This document shows, in pieces, positions 8,324 through 16,891 of a stretch of DNA of 64,000 nucleotides. Every line of letters begins with the position of its first letter. Positions within the stretch are counted from its first letter, which is position 1. A program made the translations under genes and the position numbers. This stretch comes from Agrobacterium vitis (GTDB lineage Bacteria > Pseudomonadota > Alphaproteobacteria > Rhizobiales > Rhizobiaceae). Under the pieces are notes generated by a model that saw only the letters and a list, made by a program, of their open reading frames with translations, was not told where the DNA came from and made no database searches. The stretch lies in assembly GCF_013426735.1 (NCBI RefSeq), contig NZ_AP023272.1:2896501-2960500 (forward strand), in the 5' to 3' direction.

Positions 8324-10375
8324 ATGGATATCACCCTCGAAAATGATTCCGATCCGCAAACGCTGGCGTTTGTCGCGGATCGAAATGCAGCCTCCATGGC
8401 GCAGCTTTCCTCCCCCCAGTTTGAAGCGGATCGCGATGCGATCAAAGCCGTGATGGAACGCGACGACCGGCTGATTATTCCGTCGCGGCGCGGCAAATGG
8501 CTGTTTGATTTTCACCGCAACAAAGACAATCCTCTTGGCATCTGGCGGCGTCTGCCTGCCGACCAGGAGGCGGTGGCGACGGCCCCTTGGGAAACCGTGT
8601 TCGATCTCGATGCGTTTTGCGCCGAGGAAGGCAAGCGCTGGATTTTCAGCGGGTCTGTGACCTGCCCATGGGAACCGACCCTGGTATTGCTGTGCCTGTC
8701 CGATGGCGGCTCCGATCTGACACGGTTGCTGGAGTTTGACACCGAGGTAAAAGCGATTGTCGAGGGTGGGTTCGACACGCCCGCCGTTCGCGCCCATGCC
8801 ACCTGGCTGAGCCGCGACGAAATCTGCTATTTCGGCTCGATCGATACCCATTCGGCGACGCGCTCCGGCTGGCCCCGGATCGGGCGGCGGTTGCGGCGCG
8901 GGCAGCGGGTGGAGGACGCGCTGCCTCTGTACGAAGCTGGCGAAAGCGACGTGACGGGCTATTCGCTGCTCATCGATCCGCAATACTGGAACGGATCTGC
9001 GGATGAACACCCTATCCGGCTGTTTGTAGCGGCCCATGAAATCGGGCGCCTGAGCGCATTTGCCGAGGACAGTCATGGGGATCTGCGCCGCCTGGATCTG
9101 CCGAAAGACATCAGCTTTTCGATCAATCACGACCATTGCCTATGGCACGCCAAGACGGATGAACGGTTTCCCGCCGGCAGCCTGATCCTGCAAGGCTTTA
9201 CTCCCTATGGACATGAGGTGTTACAGAAGCCCGAGCGGGTTCTCTTTTCTCCCGAGGATGGCCAATCCATCGGGCAGTTCACCCTGCTGCGGGAATGGGC
9301 GGTGTTTATCGTCAAAAACCGGCTGCAATCCCATCTGTATCTGCTGGATCTGAAAGCAGCCGAAAGCCAGCCCTTTGAAATCGCTCTGCCGCCGGAAATC
9401 CAGTCGATCCAATACCGGCTTCTCGACGCCGATCTGACCTTGGGTGAAGAGATCCTGCAAGTCATCGGTCAAGGCTTTCTCAAGCCATCGACCCGCTACC
9501 TTCTGCCGCTTAATGTTGCGGACCGACAGCCGAAATTGCAGTTCATCAGCGAAGCGCCCGCCTATTTCGATGCCGACGGCATGACGTGCGAACTGTTGGA
9601 AGCCGTATCGGAAGATGGCACGAGCATCCCTTACCACATCGTTTTTCCAAAGCACTGGGAACAAGGTGCGCTGCCTGCCCTGGTCTATGGCTATGGTGGT
9701 TTCGAGGTTGCTCTTTCCCCTTATTATTCCGGCGTGAATGGCGTTTGGCTGCAACAGGGCGGCGCCTTTGTACAAGCCTATATTCGCGGCGGCGGCGAGC
9801 TTGGGCCTGATTGGCATAGAGTGGCCAAGGGCCATGGCCGCCATAAGGCGTTTGAGGATTTCGTCGCTGTTGCCCGCGACCTGGTCAAACGTGGCTATTC
9901 GCGCCCTGACATCATTGCCTGCACCGGCGGCAGCAATGGCGGACTTCTGACGGGCGTGATGTTGACCCGTTATCCCGACGATTTCGGGGCGGTCTGGTGC
10001 CGCGTGCCGGTGATCGACATGACCCGCTTTCACCTCTTTCCAGCGGGCAAGGCGTGGATGGATGAATATGGCGACCCGGACAAGCCGGAGGATCGCGCGT
10101 ACCTGCTTAGCTATTCACCCCTGCACACCATCAAGCCAGCACCCGAGATCAGCTATCCGCCGATCTATATCGAAAGCTCGACCAATGATGATCGGGTGCA
10201 TCCCTCTCATGCCCGGCGGTTTGCATTTCAGTTGGAAGCCGAGGGGCATAAACCATTGTTTCACGAATATGGCTCCGGCGGCCATGGCGGCAGTGGCGAC
10301 ACGACGGAACAAGCGACCCGCACCGCCATGGGCTATAGTTTCCTGCGGCAGACAATCGTCAATCCGTCTAAATAA
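8324..10375 (+). CDS. Prolyl oligopeptidase family serine peptidase (S9)
   Basis: 683 residues. N-terminal beta-propeller region (about 1-420) followed by an alpha/beta hydrolase domain. The catalytic Ser537 lies in GGSNGG, Asp622 in NDDRVHP with the substrate-binding Arg beside it, and His654 in GSGGHGG. GGFEVALSPYYSG and YIRGGGELGPDWH are S9A hallmarks. It cleaves short peptides, usually after proline, in the cytosol; no signal peptide is present. The start at 8324 has AAGGAGG with an eight-base spacer. It follows the ABC-F gene by 81 bases on the same strand. Confidence 0.9.
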   Translation: MDITLENDSDPQTLAFVADRNAASMAQLSSPQFEADRDAIKAVMERDDRLIIPSRRGKWLFDFHRNKDNPLGIWRRLPADQEAVATAPWETVFDLDAFCAEEGKRWIFSGSVTCPWEPTLVLLCLSDGGSDLTRLLEFDTEVKAIVEGGFDTPAVRAHATWLSRDEICYFGSIDTHSATRSGWPRIGRRLRRGQRVEDALPLYEAGESDVTGYSLLIDPQYWNGSADEHPIRLFVAAHEIGRLSAFAEDSHGDLRRLDLPKDISFSINHDHCLWHAKTDERFPAGSLILQGFTPYGHEVLQKPERVLFSPEDGQSIGQFTLLREWAVFIVKNRLQSHLYLLDLKAAESQPFEIALPPEIQSIQYRLLDADLTLGEEILQVIGQGFLKPSTRYLLPLNVADRQPKLQFISEAPAYFDADGMTCELLEAVSEDGTSIPYHIVFPKHWEQGALPALVYGYGGFEVALSPYYSGVNGVWLQQGGAFVQAYIRGGGELGPDWHRVAKGHGRHKAFEDFVAVARDLVKRGYSRPDIIACTGGSNGGLLTGVMLTRYPDDFGAVWCRVPVIDMTRFHLFPAGKAWMDEYGDPDKPEDRAYLLSYSPLHTIKPAPEISYPPIYIESSTNDDRVHPSHARRFAFQLEAEGHKPLFHEYGSGGHGGSGDTTEQATRTAMGYSFLRQTIVNPSK

Positions 10376-10480
10376 AAGGAATATGCAGAAAGCATTATGA
10401 ACGAAACAGGGTGCCAATCAACGAACGGTTAACCATAAACTGGCTAGGTGATTCTATCGTCTTTCACGCAGAATCACATC

Positions 10481-11323
10481 ATGATCTTACGTCTGCTCGC
10501 CAGCATTTCATTGGCGCTGTGCCTCGTCGGCTGCGCCAGCAGCAAGCAAACCACACAAGCTGGGGTGCCAGTCGCATTTGCACCCGTCACCAAACGGCCG
10601 GAACCGCTGAAAGCCGATGACCCGGTCTCCATGGAGCCGAAGAACTGGTCGGCAAATGGCAAAGACAGCCAGCTGGCCGGGCGCACGCTGACCGTCTCCA
10701 ACATTGGCGATATCAAGCTTGCTCCCAAGGAAGTGATCCTGACCTTTGACGACGGCCCGGCCCTGACGAAAACCGAAACCATTCTCGATACGCTGGACCA
10801 CTATAACGTCAAAGCCACCTTCATGATGGTGGGTGAAATGGCCAAGGCCCATCCGGAGATTGCCCAGGAAGTCCTGCGCCGCGGTCATTCCATCGGCAGC
10901 CACACCTATCGCCATCCAGACCTCAAGGGCATGGCTTTCGACCAAGCCATGAACGAGATCATGCGTGGAGAAAACGCGGTGAAAGTGGCCGCCCATGTCG
11001 ATACTGTCGGCTTTTTTCGATTCCCCTATCTCTCCGATACCCATAGGCTCAGATCGGCGCTCGCCGCTCGTGGAACCGTGATTCTAGACGTCGATATCGA
11101 CACCAAAGACTATTACAAGGACACGCCGAACGCCGTGGTAGATCGGACCATGGTGGCGTTTGGCGCCCATCAGGGCGGCATTATCCTGATGCATGACATT
11201 CATAAGAGAACAGTGACCATGCTACCGCGCTTGCTGGATCGCCTGAGCGCAGAGGGCTATAAAGTGGTGACCCTTCACTATAACCGCATACCCACACAGC
11301 TTATGGCCGCGCGGTCTGAATGA
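10481..11323 (+). CDS. Polysaccharide deacetylase family lipoprotein
   Basis: 280 residues. The N-terminus MILRLLASISLALCLVGC is a lipoprotein signal with lipobox LVGC (Cys18). The rest is a NodB-homology domain: motif 1 TFDDGP (metal-binding Asp), motif 2 SHTYRHPD (two metal His), motif 3 RFPYL, and a late ILMHDIH motif with the catalytic His. It should deacetylate an N- or O-acetylated glycan (peptidoglycan or envelope polysaccharide) at the membrane surface; the exact substrate is unknown. An upstream in-frame ATG at 10448 would break the lipoprotein signal layout. Confidence 0.87.
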   Translation: MILRLLASISLALCLVGCASSKQTTQAGVPVAFAPVTKRPEPLKADDPVSMEPKNWSANGKDSQLAGRTLTVSNIGDIKLAPKEVILTFDDGPALTKTETILDTLDHYNVKATFMMVGEMAKAHPEIAQEVLRRGHSIGSHTYRHPDLKGMAFDQAMNEIMRGENAVKVAAHVDTVGFFRFPYLSDTHRLRSALAARGTVILDVDIDTKDYYKDTPNAVVDRTMVAFGAHQGGIILMHDIHKRTVTMLPRLLDRLSAEGYKVVTLHYNRIPTQLMAARSE

Positions 11324-11325
11324 AG

Positions 11326-11351
11326 GACAGGACCATCCTCTGGGTCCTGTC
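11326..11351. terminator. Hairpin between convergent deacetylase and holC
   Basis: GACAGGACC (11326-11334) pairs with GGTCCTGTC (11343-11351). It lies in the 40-base convergent gap and probably ends both transcripts, although there is no clear T-run. Confidence 0.5.
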
Positions 11352-11362
11352 GAGATCCTCTA

Positions 11363-11812
11363 TCAAGCCTTCTTTTCCCATCGGCCCTGGTTGTTCTGTT
11401 GCCAATAGGTGAGCGCGTGGCCCTCGCCCTTCAGCCGTTTCCATTCACCTCTCGCCGTTTCCAACTCGCCCTGATCATGGCCGTCGAAGACGAAGACGAT
11501 CCGGTCGTAGACAAGCGGAAGGTCCGGCACGGCACCGTCGATATAAAAGCGCACCGTCGCTCCATTGGGATTGTCAGACGACAGGCAGAGAAGGATCGGT
11601 TGTGCCTGCGCCTGCTCGCCGGTGCTGATGCCATGCGCCAGAAAACTGTCGTCGCGAAAGGTCCATAAATGCTGATCAAGCCGGTCGCATCGCTCTGGAT
11701 CGCGCATTTCCACCCCAACCTTCCAGCCGCGCTCGACGCTTTTTTCCAAAAGCGCCGGAAGCGCATCTTCCAGCCGGGTTTCGGTCAGGTGATAGAACAA
11801 TACCTCGGTCAA
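11363..11812 (-). CDS. holC: DNA polymerase III subunit chi
   Basis: 149 residues matching HolC: MTEVLFYHLTETRLEDALPALLEKSVERGWKV at the N-terminus, then the Rossmann-like HLWTFRDDSFLAHG and QPILLCLSSDNPNGA segments. Chi links the clamp loader to single-strand-binding protein at the fork. It follows pepA by 14 bases on the minus strand, the usual pepA-holC pairing, so it is probably translated from the pepA mRNA. Confidence 0.93.
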   Translation of the reverse strand: MTEVLFYHLTETRLEDALPALLEKSVERGWKVGVEMRDPERCDRLDQHLWTFRDDSFLAHGISTGEQAQAQPILLCLSSDNPNGATVRFYIDGAVPDLPLVYDRIVFVFDGHDQGELETARGEWKRLKGEGHALTYWQQNNQGRWEKKA

Positions 11813-11826
11813 GGCCGGGCTATCCC

Positions 11827-13320
11827 TTACGCTTCATAGGCATCACGCACCAACTGGTCGAGCAGGCGCACACCAAAGCCCGACGCCCAGGACTGGTTGA
11901 TCTCGTCCTTCGGAGAAGCCATCGCCGTACCGGCAATGTCGAGATGCGCCCAGGGCGTGTCGCCAACGAAGCGCTTCAGGAACTGCGCCGCCGTGATCGC
12001 GCCGCCATGCCGTCCGCCGGTGTTCTTCATGTCGGCGAATTTGCTGTCGATCAGCTTGTCGTAATCCTTGCCGAGCGGCATGCGCCACAGACGCTCATTG
12101 GTGGAGAGGCCAGCCTTCAGCAGGTTTTCGGCCAGCGTGTCATCATTCGAAAACAGCCCAGCATGCAGATTGGCAAGCGCCACCAGGATAGCGCCAGTCA
12201 GCGTCGCCAGATTAATCATCAAGGCAGGCTTGAAACGGTCGTTGCAATACCAGAGCGCGTCGCACAGCACGAGACGGCCTTCAGCATCGGTATTGATCAC
12301 TTCGATGGTCTGGCCGGACATCGAGGTGACGATATCGCCAGGGCGCTGTGCATTACCATCAGGCATGTTTTCGACAAGGCCGAGAATGCCGATGGCATTG
12401 ACCTTGGCCTTGCGGGCCGCCAGCGTATGCATCAAGCCGATGACGGCGGCAGCACCGCCCATATCGCCCTTCATGTCTTCCATGCCGCCAGCAGGCTTGA
12501 TGGAAATGCCGCCGGTGTCGAACACCACGCCCTTGCCGATGAAGGCAATCGGCTGTCCTTCAGGCGCGCCGCCCTTCCACTGCATGACCGCAAGGCGTGG
12601 CGGGCGGACCGAGCCCTGGGCCACACCCAGAAGCGCGCCCATGCCAAGGCTGGCCATTTCGGTTTCGGTGAGGATTTCCACCTCGACGCCTAGCGCTTCC
12701 AGCGCCTTGGCACGGTCGGCAAATTCCACCGGACCCAAAACATTGGCCGGCAAGTTGACGAGGTTACGCGCCAGAAGAACACCATCGACAACCGCCCTGC
12801 CCTCAGCGGCAAACAACCGTTCCGCGGCGTCGGCCACAGCGGTTACCAGGGTGATCTGGACGGCGGACGGCGCCTTATCGTCATCGTCTTTCTTCTTCGT
12901 CTTGTAATCATCGAAGGAATAGGCGCGCAGCAACATGCCGATGGCAAAATCCCGCACTCCCTCGGCCGTTGTCGTCAACCCGTCAGCATCGAGAAAGACC
13001 GTCGCAGCCTCCGTGCCCTTCAGGTTTGCCGCCGCCACACCGCCCAGACGCAGCCAGTCATGATCGACAAGATCGGCTGCCTTGCCAGTCCCGATGACGA
13101 TCAGCCGATCTGCCTGCGAACCGGTGGGCGCGATAATGTCGAGAACAGACATGGCCTTGGCCTTGAACTTCGCCGTTGCGGCTGCCTTCGTGAAAATCCC
13201 GGACGGATCGACCGTGGCCGCCCCGGCTGGCAACGTTGCTTCAGCCTCCTTCAAGCTGAGGACCAGGCCCGCCTCAATTAAGGCGGATGGGGCAAAGGAA
13301 ATTTCCAGCTTCATGGACAT
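11827..13320 (-). CDS. pepA: Leucyl aminopeptidase (M17)
   Basis: 497 residues, cytosolic di-metal aminopeptidase. The family signature [10 protein letters not shown] is present, with [15 protein letters not shown] and [11 protein letters not shown] carrying metal ligands and the active-site lysine. The N-terminal ADP-ribose-like domain is more divergent and holds an unusual charged insert [10 protein letters not shown] at about 140-150. Start [12 protein letters not shown] at 13320 with GGAG seven bases upstream; MKLEIS at 13314 is possible. First gene of pepA-holC. Confidence 0.95.
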   Translation of the reverse strand: MSMKLEISFAPSALIEAGLVLSLKEAEATLPAGAATVDPSGIFTKAAATAKFKAKAMSVLDIIAPTGSQADRLIVIGTGKAADLVDHDWLRLGGVAAANLKGTEAATVFLDADGLTTTAEGVRDFAIGMLLRAYSFDDYKTKKKDDDDKAPSAVQITLVTAVADAAERLFAAEGRAVVDGVLLARNLVNLPANVLGPVEFADRAKALEALGVEVEILTETEMASLGMGALLGVAQGSVRPPRLAVMQWKGGAPEGQPIAFIGKGVVFDTGGISIKPAGGMEDMKGDMGGAAAVIGLMHTLAARKAKVNAIGILGLVENMPDGNAQRPGDIVTSMSGQTIEVINTDAEGRLVLCDALWYCNDRFKPALMINLATLTGAILVALANLHAGLFSNDDTLAENLLKAGLSTNERLWRMPLGKDYDKLIDSKFADMKNTGGRHGGAITAAQFLKRFVGDTPWAHLDIAGTAMASPKDEINQSWASGFGVRLLDQLVRDAYEA

Positions 13321-13688
13321 GGCTTACTCCGGCACTCTATGTTTGATCGCGATTGTCACGATTTGCTCTGGGCGCCGATCATGTCGGTTTTGCGCATGAT
13401 TGCAACAGGGCTCGCCTCCTTGTCCTCATCCCTTCTCCTCACTCCGGATCAAAGACGCGCTTTGCCAACGCCACGCCTGTCGACAGCGATCACAATCCCA
13501 CATGCCCGATAGACCCTAATTTGGCCGTTACAGACCCATGAACACAGTAAAGATTTGTAATGCGTGGCCTGCCTGCAACTGGTCTTTGTCTTATAACATC
13601 TATAAGCATTCGCTATGATGCAAATCAGCACCGGGGCGCACGAGGACCGGGGCAAGCCCGAGTTGTGACGAGCCTCAAGAGTTTGACG
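13321..13688. other. Intergenic region upstream of pepA and the PAP2 gene
   Basis: A 368-base divergent gap with no convincing gene; small open frames here lack SD sequences and family features. It should hold the pepA and PAP2 promoters. The visible structure is the inverted repeat CTTATA-ACATC-TATAAG at 13590-13606. Confidence 0.6.
13590..13606. promoter_or_regulatory. Inverted repeat, possible operator or promoter element
   Basis: CTTATA, five bases, TATAAG: a perfect 6-bp inverted repeat about 85 bases before the PAP2 start. Each arm resembles a -10 hexamer (TATAAC / TATAAG), so it could be a promoter core or a dimeric regulator site. No clear -35 was found. Confidence 0.3.
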
Positions 13689-14495
13689 ATGAAGACCAGT
13701 GCCCGCAACCCCCAGCTGACCGTCACGGATATATTTGGACGGCACTGTCGTATTCCCGATCTCACCCGGTCCTCCTTTACGACCGCGGCCTTGCTATCCA
13801 CCGTCTGGGTGATGCTGCTGGTGGTGTTCTATTCAGCGCCCGGCCTCGATATCGCGGTGTCTGAACTGTTCTTTCGCGCCGGCAATTGCACAGCGCATGA
13901 GGCAAACACGATCTGCGGCGACTTTCCCATTGCGCGCGAGCCCCTCCTGAAGGCGTTCAGGCAAATCCTGTTCTACATGCCGCATGTGGTTGGCGTCGGC
14001 GTGCTCGTGGCGCTGATCGTCAAACTGTGTCAGCCGCGCGCTGCCTGGCAGCAGGAACAGATTATCAAGCTGGTTCTCTCGCTGCTGGCAACAGCCATCG
14101 GCCCCTATCTGCTGGTCAATGTGTTTCTGAAGGACATGTCCGGCCGGCCACGTCCCAATCAGACAATGTTCTTCGGCGGCCCCTATGGGTTTGAACCGGC
14201 GGGCAGTTTTGCCGGTGCCTGTGATCAGAACTGTTCCTTCATTTCCGGCGAAGCCGCAGGTGCGGGCTGGATCATCTGCATCGTTCCCCTCCTGCCTGCT
14301 CCCTGGCGTCGGCGCATCGGCTGGCCGCTGGTCTTCGCATCGCTTGCCTCGCCCCTGCTGCGGCTGGCTTTCGGGGCGCATTACCTGTCCGACGTGGTTC
14401 TGGGCTGGCTGTCTTCGCCGGTGATCTTCGCCATTGTCTTTGCCGTGGCAAACGGCTGCGGGCTTTTGCGGGCCAGAAACCAGCCCCATCTTTAA
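13689..14495 (+). CDS. PAP2-family phosphatase
   Basis: 268 residues with several membrane helices. The three PAP2 motifs are in order: KDMSGRPRP (motif 1), CSFISGEAA (motif 2), RLAFGAHYLSDVVLG (motif 3, His and Asp). Motif 2 has Glu where most PAP2 enzymes have His (SGH becomes SGE). Candidates are lipid A phosphatases of LpxE/LpxF type or an undecaprenyl/phosphatidylglycerol phosphate phosphatase; sequence alone does not decide. The ATG at 13689 is chosen because the upstream frame extension is not hydrophobic or family-like. The neighbouring lptFGD operon fits an envelope lipid role. Confidence 0.85.
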   Translation: MKTSARNPQLTVTDIFGRHCRIPDLTRSSFTTAALLSTVWVMLLVVFYSAPGLDIAVSELFFRAGNCTAHEANTICGDFPIAREPLLKAFRQILFYMPHVVGVGVLVALIVKLCQPRAAWQQEQIIKLVLSLLATAIGPYLLVNVFLKDMSGRPRPNQTMFFGGPYGFEPAGSFAGACDQNCSFISGEAAGAGWIICIVPLLPAPWRRRIGWPLVFASLASPLLRLAFGAHYLSDVVLGWLSSPVIFAIVFAVANGCGLLRARNQPHL

Positions 14496-14621
14496 ATGAG
14501 GCACATAAATTTGCCTGTTGCTGAGAAGCATCATTAAAAAGTCCTGCACAGATGATTGAAGCATCGGCTCTTGTGTTTTGCCCTGACGATGGGCAAATAG
14601 GCGCTATTGGCAGGATCCGGC

Positions 14622-15806
14622 ATGAAGCTTCTTGAGTCCTATATATTGCGGCGTGTCGCGCAGATGTTCCTGACGGCACTTCTGCCCGTGCTGGCGATCA
14701 TCTGGACGACACAGGTCCTGGCACGCATCAATCTCGTGACCGATACCGGGCAGTCGATCGGCTCTTTTGCCACGCTCGCCACCCTCATCCTGCCCACCAT
14801 CATTCCCATCGTCATGCCGTTTGCGCTGGTTATTGGCATTACCCAGAGCCTGACGGCGATGAACAACGATTCCGAGCTGGCCGTCATCGACGCCGCCGGT
14901 GCGTCTCGTGCGGTTATTCTGCGACCGATCCTGCTGTTTGCGCTGGCCATTAGCGTCATAACGCTTGTTATCACCAATGAAGTGCAGCCAAAAGTGAAAG
15001 TGGCGGCGCGTCAGATGATTGCCAATGCCTATGCCGACCTTCTCTCGACAGTGATCGAGGAAAAAACCTTCCGCAAGGTGGAAGACGGCCTTTATGTGCA
15101 GATTTCCCAGCGGCTGGCGGGACGCGTGCTGAAAGGCCTGTTCGTCGCCGATTACCGCGACCCGGCCTATTCGCTGATCTATTATGCCCGCGAAGGCGCC
15201 GTGGATGAGACGGGGACCGCCCTGATCATGCATGACGGCGAGGTCCAGCGCAAAGCACCGGGTGGCACGGTTTCGATCGTTCGCTTTGATTCCTATGCCT
15301 TCGACCTGTCCGACCTTACGGAAACCCGTGGCAAGGCAAAGATGCGGCCGAGCGACCGCAGCCTGAGCTTCCTGCTCAATCCTGATACGAATGACGACGA
15401 TTACAAGGATCACCCAGGCGAATACCGGGCGGAACTGCATAAGCGCATGACGGAATGGCTCCTGCCCTTTGCTTTAGCGCTGATTTCGCTGGCCATCGCC
15501 GGCGATGCGCGCTCCCACCGAGAGGCACGGCTGCATCCTATGGTCTCGGCATTGACCCTTGCGCTTGTTTTGCGCTGGCTGACATTCTATGCCGCCAACA
15601 AGTCCGAATCGAATGCCGCCTTCATCGTGTTGATGTATGCGACACCGCTCGCCAGCGCGGCGATTGCCACCCTGATACTGATGCGACAGAAGAAATCGCA
15701 ATTGCCCGCCCCCTTGCGTCGTATGATCGACACGACACGATTGGCCTTTCAGCGGCGCTTTACCTCCAATAGCGCGAGCGGCCAGGACAATGGAGGCAGC
15801 GCATGA
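14622..15806 (+). CDS. lptF: LPS export ABC transporter permease LptF
   Basis: 394 residues. N-terminal membrane helices (MKLLESYILRRVAQMF...), a periplasmic beta-jellyroll-like domain (about 130-260) and C-terminal helices: the LptF/LptG plan of the inner-membrane LptB2FG complex that extracts LPS. Its stop overlaps the lptG start (ATGA), as in other bacteria where LptF and LptG are adjacent and paralogous. The start ATG at 14622 is selected by the conserved MxxxxxYILRR start. Confidence 0.93.
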   Translation: MKLLESYILRRVAQMFLTALLPVLAIIWTTQVLARINLVTDTGQSIGSFATLATLILPTIIPIVMPFALVIGITQSLTAMNNDSELAVIDAAGASRAVILRPILLFALAISVITLVITNEVQPKVKVAARQMIANAYADLLSTVIEEKTFRKVEDGLYVQISQRLAGRVLKGLFVADYRDPAYSLIYYAREGAVDETGTALIMHDGEVQRKAPGGTVSIVRFDSYAFDLSDLTETRGKAKMRPSDRSLSFLLNPDTNDDDYKDHPGEYRAELHKRMTEWLLPFALALISLAIAGDARSHREARLHPMVSALTLALVLRWLTFYAANKSESNAAFIVLMYATPLASAAIATLILMRQKKSQLPAPLRRMIDTTRLAFQRRFTSNSASGQDNGGSA

Positions 15807-16891
15807 TGCTCAACACGCTCAGCCGCTATTTTCTCAAACGCTATGCGATTACCGTGTTCTGGTTCGTGATTGGTGTCGCGGCGATCATTTTCCTGATCGA
15901 CTTCAGCGAGGTCAGTGGCCGGTTCTCCGACAACGAACAATCCTCGCTGTTCGGCGTCTTTCTGCTGACGCTGATGCGCTTGCCGCTGCTGCTCCAGCAA
16001 ACCGTACCGTTCATCGCGCTGTTTTCTGGAATGGTCACCCTGATCACCCTGAACAGGCGCTCCGAATTGGTGATTGCGCGTGCAGCGGGGATTTCCGTCT
16101 GGCAGTTTATGTTCCCCTTCCTGCTGGGGGCTTTCCTGCTCGGCTGCGCCACATCCCTGCTGATCAATCCGCTTGCCGCTTTCGGACAGAAACAGGCTGC
16201 GACACTGGAGGCCGAATACAGCGACCCCGGCAAGGCCAGCAACAACAAAAACTCCGTGCCATGGATGCGACAGATCACCGGCAAGGAAGACACGATCATC
16301 GGCGCGACCTCGGTTCTGGAAGACGGTACTCTGCTGATGCAGGCGGTGTTTATCCACTTCGACGGCCAGGGTCGAATCACCTCCCGTCAGGATGCACGCA
16401 CAGCGAAGTTGCAAGATGGTTACTGGTTGCTTAAGGATGTCGTCGAGACCAAGCCTGGCGAAACACCCAGGCGCGAGTCATCGGCACAAGTTAGCACCAA
16501 TTTGAAACAGGAATTTGTACAGGAGCGTCTCGCACAGCCGGATACTGTTGCTTTTTATGAACTTTCTCAGAAAATCGCAGTTGCCAAATCCTATGGCGTC
16601 TCAACGAAGAATTTGGAAACGCAGTTTCATACGCTGCTCTCCACTCCCTTCCTTTTCGTTGCGATGACCCTGATTGCCGCAACTGTTTCTCTCAAATTCA
16701 GCCGGTTCAACCAGTCACGCTCCGTGATTCTGGGTGGAATCATTTCGGGCTTCGTGCTTTATGTGGCGACAGTGCTCGTGAAGGCGTTCGGAAGCAGTGG
16801 CGTTGTGCCTCCGTTCGTTGCGACCTGGGTTCCTGTCATTGTTGCGACAGCGCTCGGGGCGACGATCCTGCTTCATCAGGAGGATGGTTAG
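15803..16891 (+). CDS. lptG: LPS export ABC transporter permease LptG
   Basis: 362 residues, same plan as LptF: N-terminal helices (TLSRYFLKRYAITVFWFVIGV), periplasmic domain with DGTLLMQAVFIHFDGQGRI, and C-terminal helices. It partners LptF and LptB in the inner membrane. It overlaps lptF by 4 nt and its stop shares one base with the GTG start of lptD, so the three are tightly coupled. Confidence 0.93.
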   Translation: MMLNTLSRYFLKRYAITVFWFVIGVAAIIFLIDFSEVSGRFSDNEQSSLFGVFLLTLMRLPLLLQQTVPFIALFSGMVTLITLNRRSELVIARAAGISVWQFMFPFLLGAFLLGCATSLLINPLAAFGQKQAATLEAEYSDPGKASNNKNSVPWMRQITGKEDTIIGATSVLEDGTLLMQAVFIHFDGQGRITSRQDARTAKLQDGYWLLKDVVETKPGETPRRESSAQVSTNLKQEFVQERLAQPDTVAFYELSQKIAVAKSYGVSTKNLETQFHTLLSTPFLFVAMTLIAATVSLKFSRFNQSRSVILGGIISGFVLYVATVLVKAFGSSGVVPPFVATWVPVIVATALGATILLHQEDG

